Source: Rickettsia sp. (GTDB taxonomy: Bacteria; Pseudomonadota; Alphaproteobacteria; Rickettsiales; Rickettsiaceae). From it: DNA of 38,532 nt. Position 1 is the stretch's first letter, and the number at the start of each line of letters is the position of its first letter. Under the pieces are notes generated by a model. That model was not told the DNA's origin. It saw only the letters and a list, made by a program, of their open reading frames with translations, and searched no databases. A program made the position numbers and the translations under genes. Positions 1 to 7,228 of this stretch are shown here, in pieces. The stretch spans positions 1 to 38,532 of the forward strand of contig JAHFPS010000011.1 of assembly GCA_023269695.1 (NCBI GenBank). Direction: 5' to 3'.

Positions 1-1
1 T

Positions 2-100
2 TCCAAGGAATATGATTTTCTTACTAATTCTAGTGAAAACATAATTTTTTTGGCTATGAGTCGATTACTTCTTCGCAGGTTATTTTCTTCTATTACTTAG
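2..100 (+). pseudogene. IS5-type transposase, C-terminal end (cut by window edge)
   Basis: The frame from base 2 to the TAG at 98-100 reads as the last 32 residues of an IS4/IS5-type DDE transposase. It carries the typical tail EYDFLTNSSENIIFLAMSRL followed by LLLRRL. The rest lies outside the window, so I cannot tell whether the upstream part is intact. Immediately downstream is a piece of transposase in the opposite orientation, so this is more likely a junction of decayed insertion sequences than one working element. Confidence 0.6.
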
Positions 101-176
101 TTTGCGGACAAGCTCTAAGATACTCCAAAGTCATCAGCAGTTGTTCCTCTAAATTAAGTTTATTCTTACGTCCACC
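96..176 (-). pseudogene. IS5-type transposase, N-terminal fragment
   Basis: On the minus strand 27 codons read GGRKNKLNLEEQLLMTLEYL followed by RACPQTK. This resembles the N-terminal helix-turn-helix part of IS5-type transposases (RGRKxKLSLEEQLLMTLEYLRE). A stop codon lies directly upstream and the fragment ends where the oppositely oriented transposase tail at 2-100 begins. It is therefore a broken piece. The repeat at 188-232 lies just upstream of its N-terminal end, where the terminal inverted repeat of such an element would be expected. Confidence 0.6.
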
Positions 177-187
177 TTACCGGATCG

Positions 188-232
188 ACGTACAAATCAC
201 CAGCAGAAGTAGAGTTTCGAAAGAGGTCTATT
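188..232. repeat. IS-end repeat, copy 1
   Basis: This 45-base sequence occurs again, inverted, at 4461-4505. Its outer part, gagtttcgaaagaggtcta, also appears as both ends of the 146-bp element at 4463-4608. It probably represents the terminal inverted repeat plus subterminal sequence of the IS5-type element whose transposase scraps lie next to it. Confidence 0.6.
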
Positions 233-260
233 GAAAGATAATTAGTATAAGGTTAAAAAG

Positions 261-416
261 ATGTGGACTGATATGGGGTATCAAGGTAAAAATTTAAAGG
301 AGTACATAAAAAAAGAATATGATATAGAGCTTGAGATAGTAAAGCGACCGGCTTGTAGATTTTGGGTGCATAAAAATACACCTTCGGAATTATTGCCAAG
401 CACTCAGGCCGGATGA
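261..416 (+). pseudogene. IS5-type transposase, internal fragment
   Basis: A 51-codon frame begins MWTDMGYQGKNLKEYIKKEY, continues to LEIVKRPACRFWV and ends at a TGA. The WTDxGYQG and EIVKRP..RFWV motifs belong to the second half of the DDE domain of IS5-family transposases. The normal continuation, with the catalytic glutamate in a WVVERTF-type motif, is absent because the frame closes early. It is an inactive remnant, apparently from a different IS5 relative than the two fragments at 2-176. Confidence 0.6.
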
Positions 417-492
417 AATTACCAACTAAGTCATAGAAGACAGCATTATGATTTTCAACTATTGGGTTGGAAAAGGTTAATGATTCTGTCAT
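415..492 (-). pseudogene. Truncated gene start of unknown function
   Basis: On the minus strand an ATG at 492 follows a very strong purine-rich ribosome site (a run of seven G then AAAAT). It opens a frame reading MTESLTFSNPIVENHNAVFY and then DLVGNF. The frame then runs into the IS5 transposase fragment at 261-416, where any homology would stop. I do not recognise the protein. It may be the first 26 codons of a gene truncated by the insertion, but it is too short to be sure that it was ever coding. Confidence 0.3.
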
Positions 493-620
493 ATTTTCCC
501 CCCCTTGTACATAGAGTAAAAAATAGACTATTATGTAGGTCAAATTTTAAGATTTGTACATATGGTACACATATGAAATTCTTAGTAAAAATTAGAAAGC
601 CCTGAAAGCCTGATAAGGAA

Positions 621-695
621 TGGTGGCCCCTACGGGACTCGAACCCGTGTTTTCACCGTGAAAGGGTAACGTCCTAACCACTAGACGAAGGGGCC
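621..695 (-). tRNA. trnE: tRNA-Glu (TTC)
   Basis: Read on the minus strand the 75 bases begin GGCCCCTTCGTCTAGTGGTT, fold into a cloverleaf with acceptor GGCCCCT/AGGGGCC, and have an anticodon loop CTTTCAC giving TTC. The T arm contains GGGTTCGAGTCCC. The 3' CCA is encoded (621-623). It stands alone, on the same strand as and downstream of bamE. Confidence 0.95.
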
Positions 696-809
696 ATAAA
701 CTCTTTAAGTTCGTCTATTAACTCTTTATTTTCAAGGAGTATATTCGAAAGATTAAGAGCTATCAGCGTTCAGTTTATACAGTATTCATGAAATATTGCA
801 AGTATGATT

Positions 810-1271
810 TCATCGTTTCTTTGTCTTTTTTCCCTCAGTAGTTTTATTGAACCTACCAATATTCTTTACAAATTTTTGTAGTCCGTTTAATTCTGTACCA
901 TAAGTTTGCGTATATTCTCCCATTATAATTATATCATCTTTATGCGAATCACTAAGTACTAAAACCTCCTCAATTACATCTTTTTTATTAAAAGTAATTT
1001 TTACTATTTTTTGTTCAATTACTTTTGGTTCAAACCATGCTCTCCTAGCTAAAGAACGTTGAACATAATACCAAGTATTAGGAGTATAGTCGGGTATAAT
1101 TGTCGGTGTACCAAGTAAATCTTCTACCGCCGATTTACTAAGCCTTTTTTCTTCAAGTGTAGCTAATAAATTATCATCAACATACTGTCCCCTTGATTCT
1201 ATAGTTTGACAACTACATAATGTAAATAATATTGACGAAATAACAAAAGTTCGAATTATAAAAAATTTCAT
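810..1271 (-). CDS. bamE: Outer membrane assembly lipoprotein BamE (SmpA/OmlA family)
   Basis: The 153-residue protein starts with a lipoprotein signal peptide: a basic N-terminus, a hydrophobic stretch, then the lipobox LCSC with Cys21 as the expected acylated residue. The mature part has the BamE fold signature: the KSAVEDLLGTPT stretch (residues about 46-57), then a W-Y-Y-V-Q motif and beta strands with VKITFN. BamE is the small periplasm-facing lipoprotein of the beta-barrel assembly complex, so it works with bamA at 32925-35240 in this window. It is transcribed away from rpmF. The last dozen residues are very basic and low in complexity. Confidence 0.85.
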   Translation of the reverse strand: MKFFIIRTFVISSILFTLCSCQTIESRGQYVDDNLLATLEEKRLSKSAVEDLLGTPTIIPDYTPNTWYYVQRSLARRAWFEPKVIEQKIVKITFNKKDVIEEVLVLSDSHKDDIIIMGEYTQTYGTELNGLQKFVKNIGRFNKTTEGKKTKKR

Positions 1272-1332
1272 AAAGTTTATGTTTGAAATACCTAGATTTT
1301 GTAATGGAAGTATAATATACTGCTTAATCGAT

Positions 1333-1363
1333 TTGACAAATACTTTTTATCCTAAAGTGTAAT
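1333..1363 (+). promoter_or_regulatory. Candidate sigma70 promoter for rpmF-fabH-ihfA-merR
   Basis: TTGACA at 1333-1338 is followed 19 bases later by TGTAAT (1358-1363), just ahead of rpmF. The -35 box is perfect and the spacing slightly long. An AAGAGG ribosome site at 1368-1373 precedes the rpmF ATG. This is a motif reading only. Confidence 0.4.
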
Positions 1364-1377
1364 TTTTAAGAGGCTAT

Positions 1378-1578
1378 ATGGCAGTTCCAAAAAAGAAAAC
1401 ATCAAAATCAAGACGCAATATGAGGCGTTCTCACCTTGCACTTGGTAAAATTAATGTAATAATAGATTCTCAGACAGGGGAATATAAACTTCCTCATCAT
1501 ATATCTTTAGCTGATGGCACATATAATGGTCGTCAAGTTATTGTTAAGAAGCAAGAAAAAGATGAAGAAGTAGCATAA
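1378..1578 (+). CDS. rpmF: 50S ribosomal protein L32
   Basis: This 66-residue basic protein begins [20 protein letters not shown], the standard L32 N-terminus. The zinc-binding cysteines found in many L32 proteins are absent, as in other alphaproteobacterial forms. It is preceded by AAGAGG at a suitable distance. In many bacteria rpmF opens the plsX-fabH fatty acid cluster; here fabH follows after only 6 bases, and plsX is not between them. Confidence 0.95.
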   Translation: MAVPKKKTSKSRRNMRRSHLALGKINVIIDSQTGEYKLPHHISLADGTYNGRQVIVKKQEKDEEVA

Positions 1579-1584
1579 ACCAGA

Positions 1585-2538
1585 ATGGCTTGTAAAATTC
1601 TTGGGTGTGGTGCCTATTTGCCAGAGCGTATTGTTAGTAACGCAGAATTATCATTATCGGTTGATACTAACGATGAATGGATTCGTTCAAGGACTGGTAT
1701 ATTACAAAGGCATATTGCGGCTGATGATGAATATACATCACATTTAGCTGTTAAAGCCAGTCAGAATGCTATAGATGACGCTGGATTAAAGGCATCATCT
1801 ATAGATTTGGTAATTACCTGCACCACTACTCCGGATAATAGCTTCCCTTCTACAGCTTCTAAGTTACAAAGTTATCTCGGGCTTGGTAATGTACCTTCAT
1901 TTGACCTACAAGCGGTATGTTCCGGTTTTGTATACGGTTTACATGTTGCTGACTCTTTGATGAAATCTAGAAAATATAAAACAATATTACTAGTTGGTGC
2001 TGAAAAAATGTCGTCTCTAATAGATTGGAGCGATAGAAATACTTGTATTTTATTTGGTGACGGTGCTGGTGCGGTAATTTTGCAATATAGCGATGATAGT
2101 TCCGGTATAATAGATAGTAATATTTATTCGGATGGTAGTTATCATGATATTCTTTACACTGATGGTGGTATAAGTAGCAATGGTAAAAGCGGTAAAATAA
2201 AAATGAAAGGACAGGAAGTTTTTAGACATGCAATAGAAAAGATGAGCAAGTCCTCTGAAGAAATATTGCATAATAATAATTTTACCGGAGATGATGTTAA
2301 TCATTTTATTCCACATCAGGCAAATGTAAGAATTGTAGATGCAGTTGTAGAACGACTAAAGATTAACTCGAGTAAAGTGGTAAAAACGGTTGCAAAACAT
2401 GCTAATTGTTCTGCTGCTTCAATTCCTTTAGCCCTTGCTTCTCTAAAATCTTATGGTAATATTAAAAAAGGTGATATATTGCTTTTTACGGCTATTGGGG
2501 CTGGAGTAACTTGGGGATCAGTTTTAATCAGGTGGTAA
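1585..2538 (+). CDS. fabH: 3-oxoacyl-ACP synthase III
   Basis: FabH condenses acetyl-CoA with malonyl-ACP to start type II fatty acid synthesis. The 317-residue protein has the full catalytic triad at the same numbers as the E. coli enzyme: Cys112 in AVCSGF, His244 in FIPHQAN and Asn274 in ANCSAASIP. The glycine-rich [10 protein letters not shown] and the C-terminal [13 protein letters not shown] are intact. Its stop overlaps the ihfA start as TAATG, so the two genes are translationally coupled. The gene begins 6 bases after rpmF, where plsX would normally lie. Confidence 0.97.
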   Translation: MACKILGCGAYLPERIVSNAELSLSVDTNDEWIRSRTGILQRHIAADDEYTSHLAVKASQNAIDDAGLKASSIDLVITCTTTPDNSFPSTASKLQSYLGLGNVPSFDLQAVCSGFVYGLHVADSLMKSRKYKTILLVGAEKMSSLIDWSDRNTCILFGDGAGAVILQYSDDSSGIIDSNIYSDGSYHDILYTDGGISSNGKSGKIKMKGQEVFRHAIEKMSKSSEEILHNNNFTGDDVNHFIPHQANVRIVDAVVERLKINSSKVVKTVAKHANCSAASIPLALASLKSYGNIKKGDILLFTAIGAGVTWGSVLIRW

Positions 2539-2909
2539 TGACTATGGTTGATTCAGGTGGATTTTATGATGATCAGAGAGAAGAGACCAGCTTGAGTGAA
2601 TCCAAATCAATTAATTATACTACTTCTATTACTAAAGAAAAAATTGCTTGTATGTTAAAATCTAAATTGGGGCTATCAAGCCTTATATGCGAAGAAATAG
2701 TCAATCAAATATTTAGCAATATTCAACAAATGGCAAGCAAGCAAAGATTGACATTAGCAAGTTTTGGCAGCTTCTGTACTAGCATAAAAAAACCTAGAGT
2801 TGGTATAAATTTTCATACAAAAGAAGCAGTGATAATTCCAGCAAAAGAAGTAATGCGTTTTATACCAGCTAGAAAATTAAAATTATTAATTAATAAAAAT
2901 GCAGGATAA
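2538..2909 (+). CDS. ihfA: HU/IHF-family DNA-binding protein, probable IHF alpha
   Basis: I chose the ATG at 2538, which overlaps the fabH stop as TAATG and has AGGTGG just upstream. A longer frame starts at 2511 inside fabH but lacks support. The 123-residue protein has the HU/IHF fold: helices around TKEKIACMLKSKLGLS, then the strand LTLASFGSFCTS, the beta arm, and IPAKEVMRFIPARKLK. Position next to fabH and merR is typical for alphaproteobacterial ihfA. It has an N-terminal extension of about 30 residues. The arm tip reads PRVGINFHTKE where the family has GRNPKT, so the DNA-intercalating proline is missing. Confidence 0.8.
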   Translation: MTMVDSGGFYDDQREETSLSESKSINYTTSITKEKIACMLKSKLGLSSLICEEIVNQIFSNIQQMASKQRLTLASFGSFCTSIKKPRVGINFHTKEAVIIPAKEVMRFIPARKLKLLINKNAG

Positions 2910-3213
2910 AAAATATTATTCTATTGGTGAAGTAACAAAACTTCTAAATATTCACTCTCACCAGCTAAGATATCTAGAGCGTGTATCGCCAAGCCTAGCT
3001 ATACATAAGATACGTAATAGACGGTATTATACAAGCCAGGATATTGAATATTTGAAGACCCATATGACAACAAAGAGTGTACCGATAGAACTAGAACCGC
3101 CTCTTGACCTACTAGATAATCAAATAAATAAGATTGATTGCCTAATTAAAAATTTTTATGACCTATCGTTAACTACCCAGCAAATTCTTTCTAGATTTCC
3201 GACAGTCTTCTAG
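2899..3213 (+). CDS. MerR-family transcriptional regulator
   Basis: The 104-residue protein carries a MerR-type winged helix: YYSIGEVTKLLNIHSHQLRY, then LERVSPSLAIHKIRNRRYYT and the DIEYL helix. It overlaps ihfA by 11 bases, so it is translated from the same message. The region after the DNA-binding domain is too short for a metal- or drug-sensing domain. This small MerR protein beside ihfA is a standard alphaproteobacterial arrangement; its targets are unknown. The last codons (FPTVF and stop) come from the end of a mini-element (3196-3213), so the natural C-terminus has been replaced or shortened. Confidence 0.8.
   Translation: MQDKKYYSIGEVTKLLNIHSHQLRYLERVSPSLAIHKIRNRRYYTSQDIEYLKTHMTTKSVPIELEPPLDLLDNQINKIDCLIKNFYDLSLTTQQILSRFPTVF
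3196..3213. repeat. 169-bp mini-element, terminal fragment
   Basis: tttccgacagtcttctag is the right-hand end of the 169-bp element described at 3210-3378. It abuts a full copy and shares the CTAG with it. It encodes the last codons and the TAG stop of the MerR gene. Confidence 0.8.
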
Positions 3214-3378
3214 GAGACTGTCGGAGATGACTAATTAATTATATTTTGAACTATTTTTCGGCGAGAATAAATAGGATTTTTGAAGGAATAGTGTACCTAT
3301 TTCAAGAAAATCCTGTTTATTAGCAGCCAAAAAGAGCCAAATATAGAATTACTTTAGTTATTTCCGACAGTCTCCTAG
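3210..3378. mobile_element. 169-bp CTAG-bounded mini-element (MITE), copy 1
   Basis: This non-autonomous element has imperfect inverted ends CTAGGAGACTGTCGGA and TCCGACAGTCTCCTAG and a mostly palindromic interior, so the whole can fold into one long hairpin. It contains no ORF of note. Other full copies, all exactly 169 bp, are at 14051-14219, 25994-26162, 30600-30768 and 32722-32890. This copy and the one at 14051 are in one orientation and the other three in the opposite one. CTAG at both edges may be a 4-base target duplication, as IS5-group transposases make (YTAR). Confidence 0.9.
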
Positions 3379-3400
3379 TGTCCGGGTAAATTTTTGACAC
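3375..3400. repeat. Shared element end CTAGTGTCCGGGTAAA, copy 1
   Basis: CTAGTGTCCGGGTAAA begins in the last CTAG of the mini-element and continues towards GACAC. The inverted form is at 25840-25856. It looks like the terminal repeat of a third CTAG-bounded element whose body is not recognisable here. Confidence 0.5.
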
Positions 3401-3512
3401 AAGGTTTAAAGGGTATCATAAGTCTTAAAGTTTAGGTGTAATACCAGTACAAACAACTTTAAAAAGGATTTATGTATATAACGCACTGTTATTGCGAGGA
3501 GCTACTTTAGTC

Positions 3513-3743
3513 ACAGCTGTCGAAAGTTAGAAGAGGAAGGTGGTTTAGGCAAGGTACTTTATAAATTCGTATGTGGTCAACGTCATTTCGAGGAAGACCG
3601 TAGGTCGACGAAGCAATCCATTTTTGGTTACTTTTATGGATTGCTTCGTCGACCTACGGTCTTCCTCGAAATGACGTTGACCACATACGAATTTTAAAGT
3701 GCCTTGCCTAAAACCCCTTCCTCTTCTAACTTTCGACAGCTGT
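3513..3743. repeat. 231-bp palindromic element with 56-bp perfect arms
   Basis: The element starts ACAGCTGTCGAAAGTTAGAA and ends with its inverse. Its central part, 3565-3620 and 3637-3692, is a perfect 56-base inverted repeat around a 16-base loop. The core of that (3581-3676) is a copy of the repeat starting GTCATTGCGAGG found throughout the window. The element sits in a disrupted copy of that same repeat, directly after GCGAGGAGCTACTTTAGT. Related copies: 8220-8456 (complete) and 11851 onward (left half only). Confidence 0.85.
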
Positions 3744-3750
3744 GGTAGCA

Positions 3751-3804
3751 GGCTTCGTTTCTCCTAAAAATCCCGAGGGCTTCTTTGACTTATGCAGGAA
3801 GTCT
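3751..3804. repeat. 132-bp CTAG element, fragment
   Basis: The sequence from cttcgtttctcc through gacttatgcaggaagtct is an inverted partial copy of the element at 13923-14054. A further fragment lies at the end of xthA (9325-9348). Confidence 0.65.
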
Positions 3805-3819
3805 ATTATCGGGTTAGAT

Positions 3820-4281
3820 TCAAATCTGATTACCTTGAGATGCTACTATTGACCTAATAAGCTCAACTATTTTTTGTCTAATCTGCGGATTTTGAATCTT
3901 GGTAAATACTTTAATAAGGTAGGATACTTCATCTGTACCGTATTTTAAAGGTACTAAATATTCTGCCTTATCCTCAGCAATAATGTCATTTACAAACCTA
4001 TTATTATCTTGTGTATCAAATAGGTAATCATCTGATGCATCAGTAGTTTCAGTTGTATCAATAAAATACTCGATAGAGATATTTAATAATTTTGCAAGAA
4101 AATACAATATACTTCCAGATATTGGGGTGATGGCATCCTCATATTTTTGTATCTGCTTTACACTAAGATTAATAGCTTCACTCAATTCTTGTTGGCTTAT
4201 ACCTAGCATTATACGACGCTTTTTTAAACGCATACCGATAATTAGGTTTATTCTTTCTTTTGATTTAGTAGATTCATTCAT
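3820..4281 (-). CDS. XRE/Cro-CI-type helix-turn-helix regulator
   Basis: The 153-residue protein has an N-terminal XRE DNA-binding domain (about residues 13-70): IGMRLKKRRIMLGISQQELS, then LSVKQIQKYEDAITPISGSI. A recognition helix, the usual SVKQIQKYE signature and the following helix LYFLAKLLNISIEYF are all present. The C-terminal half is acidic with no domain I can name. It is a lone gene between repeats and could be a phage-type repressor left behind or a resident rickettsial regulator of this common type. Its target is not evident; no clear operator palindrome was found upstream apart from the repeats. Confidence 0.8.
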   Translation of the reverse strand: MNESTKSKERINLIIGMRLKKRRIMLGISQQELSEAINLSVKQIQKYEDAITPISGSILYFLAKLLNISIEYFIDTTETTDASDDYLFDTQDNNRFVNDIIAEDKAEYLVPLKYGTDEVSYLIKVFTKIQNPQIRQKIVELIRSIVASQGNQI

Positions 4282-4462
4282 GGCTATAATAATTTAATAT
4301 TTATATATCTATTGCAACTAATAATAATATAGCGTCTTAGCTTAATCAAGTAATTTTTTATTGATATTAATAAATTTATTATTTGTAGAAACTTGGAGAA
4401 TTGAACTTGGATTCCCTTTCCCACGTACTTATAGCTAACCCGAAAAGGTTTTAGCCAAATAA

Positions 4463-4608
4463 TAGACCTCTTTCGAAACTCTACTTCTGCTGGTGATTTG
4501 TACGTGATATCGGTACTCTGCTCCTCACGTACATTTAAGTACGCTGCGGTTCGCAGTGAAGAGTCTCCTTCAAACCCTTGCGCACAAGCGAGTTTCGAAA
4601 GAGGTCTA
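4463..4608. mobile_element. 146-bp IS-derived mini-element
   Basis: tagacctctttcgaaact at 4463-4480 and its exact inverse at 4591-4608 enclose about 110 bases with no transposase. The left 45 bases are the inverse of 188-232, next to the IS5-type transposase scraps, so this looks like an internally deleted derivative of that element. Its middle contains TACGTGAGGAGC (inverted), shared with the element at 13923-14054. A 119-codon frame running through it on the minus strand is not a gene. Confidence 0.65.
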
Positions 4609-4721
4609 ATGTTTATCATCCCCGAGCCTATGTTTTTTGTCACCTAATTTAATAGGTTTCACTATAGATCAAAAAGTGTGTTGTTGAATGAGTAAAAATC
4701 AATTCTATTTTTAATAGAACG

Positions 4722-4844
4722 ATGCAAAAAATTGCTAGATTTAAACCTAATAATGGACTATTATTAGCTGGATTTTGCTCATTATTAATAATTATTACAC
4801 ATGCAAACAACAGCTACGATTACCAACAAAAAAGCACAAATTAA
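4722..4844 (+). CDS. Possible 40-residue membrane or lipoprotein-like peptide
   Basis: An ATG at 4722 opens a 40-codon frame beginning MQKIARFKPNNGLLLAGFCS. It has a basic start, a hydrophobic stretch LLLAGFCSLLIIIT and then a polar tail. It overlaps the start of lepB by 44 bases in another frame. LAGFC resembles a lipobox. There is no convincing ribosome site. It may be a small secreted or lipid-anchored peptide, a leader for lepB translation, or chance. Confidence 0.25.
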   Translation: MQKIARFKPNNGLLLAGFCSLLIIITHANNSYDYQQKSTN

Positions 4845-5604
4845 AGAATTCGCCTCTTTTATCTTTGTAATATTTTTGGCACTGATGATAAGATTCTTTG
4901 TGATGGAACTTTTTTTCGTGCCAACAGGTTCAATGAAAGCAACAGTGCTGGAGAATGATTATATTTTTTCAACAAAATATTCTTACGGATATAGTAATTA
5001 TTCTTTTCCTTTCTATCCTAATATTTTTAATGGTAGAATATTGGCGTCGCAGCCACAAAGAGGAGATATAATAGTTTTTCGTCCACCAAATAATATGGAT
5101 ATTCGATATGTAAAAAGATTAATGGGGCTACCTGGAGATAGAATACAATTAATTAATGACATAGTATATATAAATGATAAAGCTATAGAACGTATTGAAA
5201 TTGGAACATATACAAGTGAAGAAGGAAAAAAATATACGAAATATAAGGAAATATTACCTAATGGCATAAATTATTTTTCTTACAAATTAAAACAAGATGA
5301 TCATTTATTAGCAAATCAATATGGTAATACGGAAATCTTTTATGTACCGGAAGGGAAATATTTCTTTCTTGGTGATAACAGAGACGAATCGAATGATAGT
5401 AGGATAGATCTAGGATTTGTACCCTTTAAAAACTTTATTGCCAAAGGACAATTTATTATTTTTTCAACAAAAGAAGAATTATGGCAAAGTGATATTGGGA
5501 TAATTAATCAAATATTTCGTGTTGGTACTTGGCTAGCATCTATTAGATTTAACAGACTATTTACCTCTCTTTATACAGATAAAATACAAAATGACAACCA
5601 ATAA
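4801..5604 (+). CDS. lepB: Signal peptidase I
   Basis: LepB is the inner-membrane Ser/Lys protease that removes signal peptides from exported proteins. The 267-residue protein has one N-terminal membrane segment (about 19-38), catalytic Ser44 in PTGSM, catalytic Lys105 in [11 protein letters not shown], and the box [12 protein letters not shown] near residue 195. An insert with many Tyr and Asn lies between the Ser and Lys boxes. No good ribosome site precedes the ATG. It overlaps rnc by 14 bases; lepB-rnc-era-recO is a conserved alphaproteobacterial operon. Confidence 0.95.
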   Translation: MQTTATITNKKAQIKEFASFIFVIFLALMIRFFVMELFFVPTGSMKATVLENDYIFSTKYSYGYSNYSFPFYPNIFNGRILASQPQRGDIIVFRPPNNMDIRYVKRLMGLPGDRIQLINDIVYINDKAIERIEIGTYTSEEGKKYTKYKEILPNGINYFSYKLKQDDHLLANQYGNTEIFYVPEGKYFFLGDNRDESNDSRIDLGFVPFKNFIAKGQFIIFSTKEELWQSDIGIINQIFRVGTWLASIRFNRLFTSLYTDKIQNDNQ

Positions 5605-6301
5605 AGAATCGGCTCTCTTTCCGCCAGAAAAACTTGAGCAAGATATAGGATATAATTTTAAAAATAAAGATTTTTTACTTGAAGCATTAAGCCATCCTTC
5701 CCTTAAGCAAAATGCCCTTAAGCATGGAGTTCCAAAAAACTACGAACGTTTAGAATTATTTGGTGATGCAATAATTAATTTTGTCATTACTGAAATTCTA
5801 TTTAAAAATTTCTCTACTTATGATGAAGGGAAATTAGCAAAAATTAGAGCTTATCTAGTCTGTAAAGAATTGCTTTGCAAAGTAGCTACCAAAATCAATT
5901 TGTCAGACTATATTATTATGACTTACGGCGAAGAGCTATTAGGGGGAAGGCACAATCCTAATAATATCGAAAATACTATGGAGGCATTAATTGCTGCCAT
6001 TTATCTTGATAGCAATATTGATACAGTAAAAAGAATAGTAGATGATTTGTGGTATGAGTTTATAGATATTATTGATTTAGCTGATTATGATCCCAAAAGT
6101 ACTCTTCAGGAGTTAGCACAAAAAAAGGGAACTGAAAAGCCTGTATATCAAGTGATTAAAAGAGAAGGATCCCCACATGCATCTATCTTCACTGTATTAG
6201 TACAGATGGATGAATATCAACAAACTGGTACTGGTCATTCGGTTAAGGAAGCGGAGAAAGTCGCTGCTCGTAAATTAATGAACTACCTCAACAATTTGTA
6301 A
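5591..6301 (+). CDS. rnc: Ribonuclease III
   Basis: RNase III cuts double-stranded RNA, including rRNA precursors. The 236-residue protein has the signature [15 protein letters not shown] (about residues 50-64), with acidic metal ligands, and the second acidic site in [16 protein letters not shown]-terminal double-stranded RNA-binding domain begins with [14 protein letters not shown] and ends with [14 protein letters not shown]. The start lies inside the end of lepB, indicating coupled translation. The many long palindromes in this genome, if transcribed, would be natural substrates; this last point is inference. Confidence 0.95.
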   Translation: MTTNKESALFPPEKLEQDIGYNFKNKDFLLEALSHPSLKQNALKHGVPKNYERLELFGDAIINFVITEILFKNFSTYDEGKLAKIRAYLVCKELLCKVATKINLSDYIIMTYGEELLGGRHNPNNIENTMEALIAAIYLDSNIDTVKRIVDDLWYEFIDIIDLADYDPKSTLQELAQKKGTEKPVYQVIKREGSPHASIFTVLVQMDEYQQTGTGHSVKEAEKVAARKLMNYLNNL

Positions 6302-6318
6302 GTTGTAAGGTTTAATCC

Positions 6319-7218
6319 GTGGAAATATCTCAAAAGACAATATCTCTATGTATAATCGGTAAACCAAATGCTGGTAAATCATCATTATTAAACAAACTTA
6401 TAGGACAAAAAATATCGATAGTCACTCCTAAAGTTCAAACGACCCGCTCTATTATAACCGGAATAGTTACTATAAAAGATACGCAGCTGATAATATTAGA
6501 TACGCCAGGTATATTCGAACCAAAGAAACAGCTGGAAAAAGCAATGGTAAGGTGTGCATGGTCAAGTTTACATGGTGTCGACCTAGTATTATTGATAATA
6601 GATAGTACAAAACCTATCGATCAATTTACTTTACAAATACTCAAAAAGTTACAAACTCTTAAAATAAATTTAATATTCTTATTAAACAAGATTGATAACC
6701 CTTCTGAATATCTAGAAGAAATAGCAAATACTCTAAGATCTCAGTTCATAGATAATTATATATTGAAGACGTCCGTTTTATCCGGTAAAAATATCAATAA
6801 ATTACTCACTTATATCCAAAGCCAAGCTAAAGAATCGCCTTGGCTGTATGAAGAGGATGATGTTACTAATTTGCCTATGCGATTTTTAGCAGCTGAGATA
6901 ACTAGGGAACAATTATTCTTGAATCTTCACCAAGAATTACCTTATAATTTAACTGTCCAAACTGAAATGTGGCAGGAGAATAACGATAAATCTATCAAAA
7001 TTCATCAGGTAATAGTTGTTTCAAGGGATTCTTATAAGACTATTATTTTAGGGAAAAACGGTTGTAAAATTAAAGAAATAGGATCTAAGGCAAGAATGGA
7101 AATGCAGGTAGCTTTTGATTGTAAAATTCACCTTTTTCTTTTTGTAAAAGTACGTGAATTTTGGGAAAATGACCCAAACTCATACAGCCATATGAGATTG
7201 CAACAAGCTAAAATATGA
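6319..7218 (+). CDS. era: GTPase Era
   Basis: Era binds 16S rRNA and helps 30S subunit maturation. The 299-residue protein has the G motifs GKPNAGKSS (G1), LDTPG (G3) and NKID (G4), and a C-terminal KH domain with the [20 protein letters not shown] stretch. The start codon is GTG at 6319, with TAAGG at 6306-6310 upstream; no ATG in the right place is available. It lies 17 bases after rnc and 10 bases before recO, in one operon. Confidence 0.95.
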   Translation: MEISQKTISLCIIGKPNAGKSSLLNKLIGQKISIVTPKVQTTRSIITGIVTIKDTQLIILDTPGIFEPKKQLEKAMVRCAWSSLHGVDLVLLIIDSTKPIDQFTLQILKKLQTLKINLIFLLNKIDNPSEYLEEIANTLRSQFIDNYILKTSVLSGKNINKLLTYIQSQAKESPWLYEEDDVTNLPMRFLAAEITREQLFLNLHQELPYNLTVQTEMWQENNDKSIKIHQVIVVSRDSYKTIILGKNGCKIKEIGSKARMEMQVAFDCKIHLFLFVKVREFWENDPNSYSHMRLQQAKI

Positions 7219-7228
7219 ACTTTAAAGT

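Noticed and set aside
3189-3400. Possible CRISPR or phage attachment site, given repeated inverted sequences
   Set aside because: The repeats are dispersed and palindromic rather than evenly spaced direct repeats with unique spacers, and no cas or integrase gene is present.
4284-4643. Minus-strand frame of 119 codons upstream of the XRE regulator
   Set aside because: It is read through the 146-bp IS-derived element and other repeat sequence; no homology to a protein family was evident.
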